Made by a program: the position numbers and the translations under genes
Notes under the pieces: model-generated
Seen by the model: only the letters and a program-made list of their open reading frames with translations
The model's database searches: none
What the model was told of the DNA's origin: nothing
Assembly: GCA_034433375.1 (NCBI GenBank)
Contig: DAOUAQ010000146.1
Location: forward strand, 1-22,365
Direction: 5' to 3'
Source of the DNA: DSWT01 sp034433375
GTDB lineage: Bacteria; Chloroflexota; Anaerolineae; B4-G1; SLSP01
DNA length: 22,365 nucleotides
Shown here: positions 1 to 7,500 of the stretch, piece by piece
How the letters are laid out: each line of letters starts with the position of its first letter
Numbering within the stretch: position 1 is the stretch's first letter

Positions 1-897
1 TATGGCATGGCTAACCTGGAGTATGACATACCGAATACCCCACAGACCAAATTTCGCATCGCCTCGATGACCAAGCAATTTACGGCGATGGCGATTCTGA
101 TGCTACAGGAGCAGGGTAAACTGAACGTGCAGGACTCCGTCTGCGAGTACATATCCGATTGCCCTGAAGCCTGGCGTCCGATCACGATTCACCATCTCTT
201 GACGCATACATCGGGATTACCAGGTGACATCCCTTCACCAGATTATGCCGGGGATTCATTCTCTTTTCTTTCAGAGATTGTGATAGAAAAACTCGAGGAT
301 AGTTCCTTGTATCCGCCCGGGAAAAGGTTCAGTTACTCCAACGCCGGATACTTCGTATTAGGCTACATCATTGAAAAAGTCTCCGGGAAATCCTATGAAG
401 TTTATCTACAGGACAACATCTTTCAGCCGCTCAACATGGTGAATACAGGACTTGAGAAGAATGAGCTAGTGCTCAAAAAACGCGCATCAGGGTATCACTT
501 GGGTCTTTATGGTCTTCAACAGGCAGCTTACACTGATATGAGGATACCTTACGCCGCCGGGGGGCTGTATTCCACGGTAGAAGATCTTTATCTTTGGGAT
601 CGGGCTTTGTATACTGAAAAACTGGTAAGCCAAAGCTCACTGAAACTGATATTTACCCCGGTGGATGTGCCAGGGTTGTCCGATTGGAAATATGGATATG
701 GCTGGGATGTTGGGAAAATCCGCGATCACGCCATGGTCGGACATGGCGGTAACATCAATGGTTTTATAACGGATATCCGCCGGTTTGTGGATGACGATAT
801 GGTGGTCATTGTGTTGAGCAATATCGAGAACGCCCCTATGTGGAACAAAATTGCGCCGGGTCTGTGGGAAATTGCACTATCGCATCCGGAAAAGTAA
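1..897 (+). CDS. Serine hydrolase, beta-lactamase family (5' partial)
   Basis: The reading frame is open from the first base, and the residues before the first Met (Y-G) continue a typical family sequence. The true start therefore lies upstream of the window and the Met at base 7 is internal. Three active-site motifs of the class C beta-lactamase / penicillin-binding fold are visible: S-M-T-K with the nucleophilic Ser at bases 64-66, Y-S-N at 334-342, and an H-G-G-N motif near base 742 where beta-lactamases carry K-T-G. The family hydrolyses peptide, ester or beta-lactam substrates, usually outside the cytoplasm; the substrate cannot be told from this fragment, and a resistance role should not be assumed. 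The stop lies 76 bp before the first of two same-strand lipoprotein genes, so co-transcription is possible. No signal peptide can be seen because the N terminus is missing. Confidence 0.9.
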   Translation, partial: YGMANLEYDIPNTPQTKFRIASMTKQFTAMAILMLQEQGKLNVQDSVCEYISDCPEAWRPITIHHLLTHTSGLPGDIPSPDYAGDSFSFLSEIVIEKLEDSSLYPPGKRFSYSNAGYFVLGYIIEKVSGKSYEVYLQDNIFQPLNMVNTGLEKNELVLKKRASGYHLGLYGLQQAAYTDMRIPYAAGGLYSTVEDLYLWDRALYTEKLVSQSSLKLIFTPVDVPGLSDWKYGYGWDVGKIRDHAMVGHGGNINGFITDIRRFVDDDMVVIVLSNIENAPMWNKIAPGLWEIALSHPEK

Positions 898-973
898 TGT
901 GGACAGAAGTATTACATTTGACAATCTCTTAACGCTTCGTCTAATAGCATATAGACAAAAAGTGAGTTATGAA

Positions 974-2038
974 ATGAACGGGAAAAGATTCTCGCTTTCT
1001 ATGGTGTTAGTGGCAGTATTCTTCACTGCTGTGTTGTTATCTGGGTGCGCCCAGGTCAAGGGCGTTGAAGTTATGATGACAGATATGCCTCAGGTCACCG
1101 TTGTCGAGCCGACTGCTACACCCTCGCCGATCCCGCCGTCGACCACCCCCTCGCCAGTTCTGCCAACTGTCACGCCTTCGCCCCCAACTGCAACGCCTTT
1201 GCCGCCAACCCCTACCGTGTTGCCTATTGTCAAGTTCAATAAGCCTTATGTTCCAGATGGATATCGTAACCATATACTCACAGTCTACTTACCCGGAGAA
1301 GGAAATGGACCGTTCCCAACTATACTCGCGATTCACGGTGGCTGTTTTCAAGCAGAAAGTAAAAGGAACTACCAACGCTATGCGAGTTATTTCACTGGGT
1401 TAGGGTATGCGTTGGTTGCGATTGACTACAGGCTGGCGCCGACTTTTACGTATCCGGCGCAAGTGCAGGATTCATTCTGCGCTTTGGCCTGGATCCATGC
1501 TAATGCTGCCACCTATGGTTTCGACACAGAGCACATCGCTGCCATCGGCGAGTCGGCGGGCGGGTATCTGGTGGCGATGTTGGGCACGGTGGATGATCCC
1601 GCGTCTTATCTGGAAGGTTGCCCTAACACGCTGCCGGGAACGAATTGGATCCACGGCATACTTCCTGTTTATGGTTTGTTCGATCTTACAAGCACGAAAG
1701 GTTATGCGAGTGATGTCGTACATGGATGTACCGAGCCGTACTTGGGAACCAAGATCAACGAAGCTGCCCCAGAATTTCTGGCAGAGGTATCACCATTATC
1801 ATGGGTGAATGGCAATGAGCCGCCTTTCTTGCTCATTCACGGCCGGTCAGATCCATTCATTCCCGCGTGGATGGCAGAGGATTTTGCTGCTAAATTGAAA
1901 GCGGCGGGTGGGGAAGCAGAGGTGCTTCTTGTTGAAGCCGGGCATGGATACTTTACCGACGACCCCCTCACGACCGACGCGAATGTAAAGACGCAGGAGG
2001 CCATATCCGCTTTTCTCAAGGAAGTGTTTGGGAACTAA
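974..2038 (+). CDS. Alpha/beta-hydrolase lipoprotein, copy A
   Basis: This is a predicted surface lipoprotein of 354 residues with an esterase-type alpha/beta-hydrolase domain. The ATG at 974 is chosen because it begins directly with a signal peptide ending in the lipobox L-S-G-C (lipidated Cys25); the frame is open further upstream, but that extension would bury the signal. Residues 45-85 are a Pro/Thr-rich linker of PTATP type. The catalytic domain follows, with oxyanion motif H-G-G (121-123), nucleophile motif G-E-S-A-G-G (Ser194), acid Asp293 in R-S-D-P, and His324. Strand order and the DYRLAP motif resemble the BD-FAE / hormone-sensitive-lipase-like esterases. Substrate is unknown. No clear Shine-Dalgarno precedes the ATG. 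The next gene, 21 bp downstream, is a close paralogue. Confidence 0.9.
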   Translation: MNGKRFSLSMVLVAVFFTAVLLSGCAQVKGVEVMMTDMPQVTVVEPTATPSPIPPSTTPSPVLPTVTPSPPTATPLPPTPTVLPIVKFNKPYVPDGYRNHILTVYLPGEGNGPFPTILAIHGGCFQAESKRNYQRYASYFTGLGYALVAIDYRLAPTFTYPAQVQDSFCALAWIHANAATYGFDTEHIAAIGESAGGYLVAMLGTVDDPASYLEGCPNTLPGTNWIHGILPVYGLFDLTSTKGYASDVVHGCTEPYLGTKINEAAPEFLAEVSPLSWVNGNEPPFLLIHGRSDPFIPAWMAEDFAAKLKAAGGEAEVLLVEAGHGYFTDDPLTTDANVKTQEAISAFLKEVFGN

Positions 2039-2059
2039 CATTACACAGGAGGTTGAGAA

Positions 2060-3136
2060 ATGAACGCGACAGCGTTTTCGATGTTCAGGCTGTTGATAGC
2101 GGTATTGCTCGCCGCTGTATTGATGGCAGGCTGTACATCCCAAGCCAGCATTGCCGAGGTAAAGGCGACGGACACACCACCAGTCAACATCGTCGAGCCA
2201 ACGGTTACCTCTTCGCCAATTCCTCCGAGTGCTACACCTACATTACTCCCGCCGACCGCGACACTTTCTCCCATTCCGCCGACTGCCACACCTTTGCCGC
2301 CGACTCCTACCGAATTACCCTGGATCGAGTTTACAGAATTTTACGTACCCGGCGGCGACACCTGGCAGAAGCTCGAAGTTTACTTACCGAGAGAGGGAGA
2401 TGGACCATTTCCGACTATCCTCGCGATTCACGGTGGTGGTTTTCAAGCGGAGACCCGATTTAACTACCACAGGTATGCAAGCTATTTCAACGCGTTGGGG
2501 TACGCGCTGGTTTCGGCGGATTACCGGCTTCTACCACGTTTTACGTATCCGGCACAGGTTCAAGATTCCTTCTGTGCCTTGGCCTGGATCCACGCCAATG
2601 CTGATACGTATGGCTTTGACACTGAACACATCGTCGCTATCGGCGAATCGGCGGGTGGTTATCTTGTGGCGATGTTAGGTACGGTGGATGATCCGAGTCT
2701 CTACTTGGAGGGTTGTCCTAACACATTGCCGAAAACAAATTGGATTCACGGAATAGTGCCTGTATATGGTATGTTCGATCTCACGAGTGAAGAAGGCTAT
2801 GAGCCACTGCTTGTGCGAAATTGCACTGAACCATACTTGGGAACTAAAGTCAGCGACGCCTCCGCGGAATTTCTGGCCGAAGTATCACCTATCTCCTGGG
2901 TGAATGGCAATGAACCGCCCTTCTTGATCGTTCATGGCCTGCAAGATCATTATATTTACTCCTGGATGGCAGAGGACTTTGCTTCAAAACTCAAAGAAGA
3001 AGGTGGGGAAGTAGAGCTACTACTCCTTGAAACTGGAGAACATGGATTTTTTACCGATTCCCCTTTCTCCTTCTCTTCCAATGTACAAACACAGGAGGCT
3101 CTGACTGCTTTTCTCACGGCACTGACCAAGGAGTGA
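2060..3136 (+). CDS. Alpha/beta-hydrolase lipoprotein, copy B
   Basis: This 358-residue protein is a tandem paralogue of the preceding gene, with long near-identical stretches such as FTYPAQVQDSFCALAWIHAN. It has a signal peptide with lipobox M-A-G-C (Cys25), a PTATP-type linker at about 45-85, and an intact triad: Ser197 in G-E-S-A-G-G, Asp296, and His328. The oxyanion motif is H-G-G-G (124-127). The start is well supported by AGGAGG at 2047-2052, 7 bp before the ATG, which copy A lacks. The 21-bp gap to copy A implies one transcript. The protein is predicted to hydrolyse an ester on the cell surface, substrate unknown. The linker is more variable than the enzyme domain, as expected of a spacer that lifts the domain off the membrane. 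Confidence 0.92.
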   Translation: MNATAFSMFRLLIAVLLAAVLMAGCTSQASIAEVKATDTPPVNIVEPTVTSSPIPPSATPTLLPPTATLSPIPPTATPLPPTPTELPWIEFTEFYVPGGDTWQKLEVYLPREGDGPFPTILAIHGGGFQAETRFNYHRYASYFNALGYALVSADYRLLPRFTYPAQVQDSFCALAWIHANADTYGFDTEHIVAIGESAGGYLVAMLGTVDDPSLYLEGCPNTLPKTNWIHGIVPVYGMFDLTSEEGYEPLLVRNCTEPYLGTKVSDASAEFLAEVSPISWVNGNEPPFLIVHGLQDHYIYSWMAEDFASKLKEEGGEVELLLLETGEHGFFTDSPFSFSSNVQTQEALTAFLTALTKE

Positions 3137-3145
3137 CCTGGAGAG

Positions 3146-3175
3146 CCTTGCGAAGGTTAGGAAACCTTCGCAAGG
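3146..3175. repeat. Palindrome, copy 1 (13-bp perfect arms)
   Basis: CCTTGCGAAGGTT (3146-3158) and its exact reverse complement (3163-3175) flank the loop AGGA. It starts 9 bp after the stop of the copy B hydrolase. There is no T-run, so it is not a classical intrinsic terminator, although it may stop convergent transcription. Related palindromes lie at 4300-4329 and 11992-12029, each next to a DUF4432 3' end. Confidence 0.85.
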
Positions 3176-3346
3176 TTAAGCACCTTCTCTTCTGCGCGTC
3201 TTGCCTCCTCCGCCGCCAGCGCTCCAATCTCGAATTCCGCCACAAATTTCTCGCCGGGCGGCAGCACCTTCACGTACCCCTTCGCCTTCTCCGCGAGGTA
3301 GCCTTCCGGTGCGCGCGTCCTGGCCTCCACCAGGGCGATGGCGTCC
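3157..3346 (-). pseudogene. DUF4432 3'-end fragment 1
   Basis: Read on the minus strand, this stretch encodes a C-terminal piece of the full DUF4432 gene at 12034-13125, matching about residues 303-358. The match includes DAIALVEA, EGYLAEKAKGYVKVLPPG and FVAEFEIGALAA. An in-frame TAG sits immediately before the first homologous codon and there is no start, so it cannot make the protein. The frame runs past the normal end into the palindrome and stops at the TAA complementary to 3157-3159. It shares that end structure with fragment 2 but not with the intact gene, so the two fragments probably share a more recent history with each other. Confidence 0.85.
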
Positions 3347-3368
3347 TAAGAAATTGCCCCAGACCCTA

Positions 3369-4058
3369 TCAATTCTCCAAGCCAACGATACAATCAAAGA
3401 TCAGGGTCGCACAGTTGATGCACATTGCCTTGACCGTCTGCCAGTCACGCCAGCGAGGACCGAGGTTCTTGTATTCGGCCAGGTTTAGCGCTTCGAGGTC
3501 GTAAGGCAGTGGATTGGAAAGCTGAATCTGCAGTTGCTGCAAGGCCGATTCTTGATTGGGTTGCGGGTAAAGCCGGTCAAAGGGTTGCAAGGCTTTGATC
3601 ATCGCTTCGCTGCCCAGGTGGTCAGCCAGAGCGACAAAATCGAGATAGTCGCGGGTGGCGTTCCGTAGCAAGATCAGGACGCCTTTGATGCGCAACATTT
3701 CAGCCGCTGTGGGGAGGGTGATGGTTTCCCCTTGAAAAGCGATCTGCGTGGTTTCCAGCGGCTCGTTCCGAATCAATTGCCGCACGCCGGTTTCAATGCC
3801 GTCCAGGCTGCCGAGAATCTGAACAGGACGCTTGACGCGGGCTGTTTTCCAACCGGCGACCGCTTCCAACTCCGCCAATACCTGATCGAAATGCTGGCGT
3901 AGATCGGTTAGCACGAGGTCGGCGTCAATGGATAAACGGTGGTGCGCGTACACCGCGGCGGCGCTGCCGCCAACAAGGACTGCCCCCGGCAAAATGCGTT
4001 GCAGGTGCGCTGCTGCGGTCAGCACCTGTTCCCAATCAGGCCAGGTATCGTTCGGCAT
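3369..4058 (-). CDS. Nucleotidyltransferase, AbiEii/AbiGii-toxin-like
   Basis: This 229-residue protein has the core of the polymerase-beta-type nucleotidyltransferase fold: V-G-G-S (29-32), then R41, S43 and the metal-binding pair D45/D47 in SIDADL. A basic helix follows (K125 in RIKGVLILL), then the R-D-Y-L-D motif (136-140) typical of AbiEii/DUF1814-type enzymes. Members of that group act as toxins or abortive-infection effectors by adding nucleotides to tRNA or other targets; which applies here is not known. The start at 4058 is preferred because the longer frame (to 4211) overlaps the upstream gene and lacks family similarity. The upstream small gene overlaps it by 23 bp, indicating translational coupling. 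The pair is bracketed by the two DUF4432 fragments. Confidence 0.75.
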   Translation of the reverse strand: MPNDTWPDWEQVLTAAAHLQRILPGAVLVGGSAAAVYAHHRLSIDADLVLTDLRQHFDQVLAELEAVAGWKTARVKRPVQILGSLDGIETGVRQLIRNEPLETTQIAFQGETITLPTAAEMLRIKGVLILLRNATRDYLDFVALADHLGSEAMIKALQPFDRLYPQPNQESALQQLQIQLSNPLPYDLEALNLAEYKNLGPRWRDWQTVKAMCINCATLIFDCIVGLEN

Positions 4059-4257
4059 AGTGCTTCCAGAAATGATAACGCTGCGCATAAGGGTCGGCGA
4101 CGTGCGCCTGGCACACCCGTAACACCTTTTCCAGCACGGCACGGTCGGCCAGCGCCGCCTGACGCAGGCTGACCCAATCCTGCCGTTGACCGCGCGCGAT
4201 GATATCATCAATGGCGGCCAGGGTAAATTGCTGATGGGTGAGGTGACGGTGTAACAT
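4036..4257 (-). CDS. Small hypothetical protein, possible partner of the nucleotidyltransferase
   Basis: A 73-residue protein of mostly helical character, rich in charged and aromatic residues, with a C-terminal FWKHYAERYLA. I do not recognise the family. It overlaps the nucleotidyltransferase by 23 bp in the order small gene then enzyme, like antitoxin-toxin pairs, so an antitoxin or adaptor role is a reasonable guess only. The start is set at the ATG at 4257 because a perfect TATAAT (complement of 4264-4269) ends 6 bp before it, which would place the first transcribed base at or near the ATG. In-frame ATGs at 4272 and 4296 overlap or precede that box. No Shine-Dalgarno is present, so the mRNA may be leaderless. 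Confidence 0.6.
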   Translation of the reverse strand: MLHRHLTHQQFTLAAIDDIIARGQRQDWVSLRQAALADRAVLEKVLRVCQAHVADPYAQRYHFWKHYAERYLA

Positions 4258-4263
4258 AACGTG

Positions 4264-4269
4264 ATTATA
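4264..4269 (-). promoter_or_regulatory. Candidate -10 box for the nucleotidyltransferase pair
   Basis: A perfect TATAAT on the minus strand lies 6 bp before the ATG at 4257. A TTGACT hexamer lies 21 bp upstream (4291-4296), which is too far for a standard -35, so the -35 contact is uncertain. The geometry predicts a leaderless transcript. Confidence 0.45.
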
Positions 4270-4299
4270 CATCGGACTCGCGGGCTTGCCAGTCAAAAG

Positions 4300-4329
4300 C
4301 CTTGCGGAGGTTAGGAACTCTTCACAAGG
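4300..4329. repeat. Palindrome, copy 2 (degenerate)
   Basis: CCTTGCGGAGGTT, loop AGGA, then ACTCTTCACAAGG. Spacing and loop equal those of the palindrome at 3146-3175, but several arm positions no longer pair. It lies between the start of the nucleotidyltransferase cassette and DUF4432 fragment 2. Confidence 0.7.
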
Positions 4330-4539
4330 TTAAGGGCATGTTCCTCCGCGCGTTTCGCTTCATCTGCCGTCAGCGATCCAATCTCGAACTCCGCCACGAA
4401 CTTCTCGCCGGGCGGCAGCACTTTGACGTACCCCTTCGCCTTCTCCGCGAGATAGCCCTCCGGCTCGCACGTCCCGGCTTCCACCAGGGCGATGGCGTCT
4501 TGATCGGGCGTGCGCGAGATCCAGCGGGTGGCCGGCAGT
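4311..4539 (-). pseudogene. DUF4432 3'-end fragment 2
   Basis: The minus strand encodes a C-terminal piece matching about residues 289-358 of the intact DUF4432 protein (12034-13125). It includes ATRWISRTPDQDAIALVEAG and GYLAEKAKGYVKVLPPG, nearly identical at DNA level over roughly 150 bp. Homology starts abruptly about 7 bp after the stop codon of the giant regulator gene and there is no start codon. The reading frame ends inside the palindrome at the TAA complementary to 4311-4313, exactly as in fragment 1. It is a truncated duplicate, not an independent gene. Confidence 0.85.
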
Positions 4540-4545
4540 ATCGCT

Positions 4546-7500
4546 TCACTCCCCCGCTGGCCACTGCGGACACGTCTGGCGATACGGCTCGCCGGGGAGA
4601 TACTGCGCCCACTCCGCCTGCGTGAGGTTGCGCCGGGTCAGCTCGCAGGCCCGCGCGCGCCACGAGTCGGGGTTTACGTCCCATGTGCGGATCGTGCCGT
4701 CCAGACTGCTGGAATACAGGGTTTTGCCATCCGGGCTAAAGAGCACACTCGTTACAATGTTGGTATGCCCCTTGATCGGTTGCCCAATGAGCTGCTGGGT
4801 GGCGACATCCCATAAACGGATGTCGCCGCCTATATCGCTGGCAGCAAGTGTTTTACCATCAGGGCTGAACGTTACCCATAGGAGAGCAGCGGAGTGAACC
4901 ATAGGAACGCCAATCGGCTGTCCAAAGGAGGCGGTCTGGCTCATGTCCAACAACCTGATGCCGGTAAGATCGCTGTCAGCAACTAGCATCTTCCCGTCGG
5001 GGCTAAAGGCCACTGCGGCAACTGGGTGAAGCTGCAAGGGCAGGCTGACAGGCTGAAGGGTAGCCACATCCCACAACCGCATCATACCATACCAACTGAC
5101 CGAAGCTAATTTCTGCCCATCGGGGCTAAAAGCGACTCTGAAGACCGGGCCCATGTGTCCAAGCGTATGACTCACCGGCTGGCCGGCCATCACCCGATCG
5201 ATATCCCAGAGATATAAGCCGCCGCCAAAATCGCCGGTGGCCAGGGTTTGGCCGTCGGGGCTGTAAACCACACTGAAGACGCCGTCGTATCCCTGAAGCG
5301 TCCCCAGATTAAGATGGGTGGTTTGGGCCACAATGGGACCGCCGACAAGGGCGCCGCTGGCAATATCCCAAAAACGAAGGGTGTGGTCATATCCCCCGGA
5401 GGCCAGCGTTTTGCCATCCGGGCTGAAGGCAACACTCATCACCGGTCCCTCATGCCCGGCGAGCGGCGGTAGGGTGGGCTGGCCGGTAGCGGTATCCCAT
5501 ACGTGGATGAAACCGTCCATGTCGCCGCAAGCCAGCGTTTTGCCATCCGGGCTGAGCGCGGCGAACACAAATCCGGCCGGCGACCGGGCAAAAAGTGTTC
5601 CCACCGTATTGCCATACGCCGGCGATTCCCATAACCCAATGACGCCATCCCTATACGCAGCAATCAATGTGTGTCCATCGGGAGTGAAGGCTATGTCCGA
5701 CACATCATTATTATTCGATGGGCCTACTAGCGATCGGCCCACCAGTTCCATTGTTTTTGCGTCCCATACGTAGAGTTTGCTACGCATACCCGCAGCCAGG
5801 AATTGTCCTTCAGGGCTGAAAGCTAAACCGGCGCCGAACTGGGCTGCGTCGTAATCGCTGAAGCGACCGATGACCTCGCCGGTCTCCAGATTCCAGAGAG
5901 CAACTCTGGTTTTGCTGCAAGCGCCGCCCGGATCAGGTTCGCAGCCCAGCACGGCGAGCAACCTGCCATCGGGGCTGACCGCGATCGCCCTTACATATTT
6001 GACGTAGTTGGCCGGCGTGATTGCGCGGGTAAGTCGAATGGTTTCGGCAAGCTGCTCCGGCCTGACCGTTTCGCGCAAGGCTTGTTCACTGGCCAGCAGC
6101 GCGCCCACTGCCGATAGATCCCAAAACAAAATCGCCATTTCCGGACATTCGCCAAGTCTTTCATCCGTCTTGCAGCCTACGGCGGCTGCCAGCGTCATGC
6201 CATCGGGAGTAAAAGCCAAATCCTGCACAACGGCCGACCGCTCGGTGAGGATCCGGACTACCGGAGTTCCTTGGGCGGCGTCCCAGAGCACAACGGCGCC
6301 ATCGTTGTAGCCGGCAGCCAGAAGCGTTCCATCCGGGCTATAGGCGATGCTATTGACCAGGCTCTGATTAAAAGGGGGCCAGCGCGGCGGCGGTTGAATG
6401 GGCGCTCCCCAGATCGAATGCACTAATTGTCCGGTGGCTATATCCCAGAACACGATCGCTTCCTGGTAGCCCCAACCCTCTTCGATGACTTTACCTCCGC
6501 CTACCGCCAGAGTTTTACCATCAGGACTAAACGCCAGGTGAAGCGGCGTCATGTCCGCTGCAAAGGAGCGCTCTACCCATTGGTCTGAAGCCATATCCCA
6601 TAAGTGGACTGTGTTATCCTTTGCGTTGGCCACCAGATCCCACTGATTGCCGGCCGCGAGCATCTTCCCATCGGGACTGACGGCGATGGCTCTTATGTCC
6701 CTATGGGTTCCTTCTAAAAATCGCACCCGGCCGGGATTGTTTTGTAAGGCGGTCAGCACGGTCCCGCGGGTTTGCGGCCCATCCACCAACGTTTGCGCCT
6801 CCAACGCCAGCAACAGCGCCAGATCGGGCCGCTCGACTTGTTCCACGGCGGAGCGCGCCGCCAGGCTGTTTGCCAGGTTCACACACGCCTGGCGCCGCAA
6901 CTGCCGCGCCGCCGCCTCTTTCTCTTCCGCCCGCCGTTTTTCGGCTTCCACCAACCGCTGCGCCGCTTCCAGTTCGCGCTGCCGCCGCGCCTCGCGCTCC
7001 GCTTCTTCGCGCTCCGCATCGGCCTGCGCCGCCGCCAAAAATTCGCGTTCCAGCGTGTTCAGCGCGGCGGCGTGCGCGGCGGCCCACTCGGCGGCCTGCG
7101 CCAGCCGCGCGCCGCGATAGAGCTCGCCGGGGTCGCGGCCCAGCGTCTCCCAAGCCTGCGCCGCCTCGGTCAGATGCCGGTGGACGCGCAATCCCTCGCG
7201 ATCCTCTTCCAACCACCGGCGCAGCGTCGGCCACTCGCGGATGAGCGCCTCGTGCGCCACCTGCACTGTCTCCTGCTCCGTCGTGATCAGGCGCGCGTCG
7301 GCCAGCGCCGCCAGCACCTCGTCCACCTCTGCTGCGTCCGCGTGCTGTGAGCGGATCTCGGCGTGTCTGACCCGCCGCCGCGTGTCCTGGGTGCCTTCGC
7401 CCAGTTCCGTCAGCCGCAGGAAAATGTTGCGCGCGATAGCCTGCTGCCCGGCGTCCAATTGCTGGTACACCGCTTCGGCAGTCCTGGCGATGGCACCGCG

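Noticed and set aside
851..973. A longer N terminus for hydrolase copy A
   Set aside because: The extension overlaps the end of the preceding gene and would put 41 charged residues before a clear lipoprotein signal peptide.
3146..3175. A classical rho-independent terminator
   Set aside because: The stem is strong, but no T-run follows on either strand, and the same palindrome recurs twice in the window. It is listed as a repeat.
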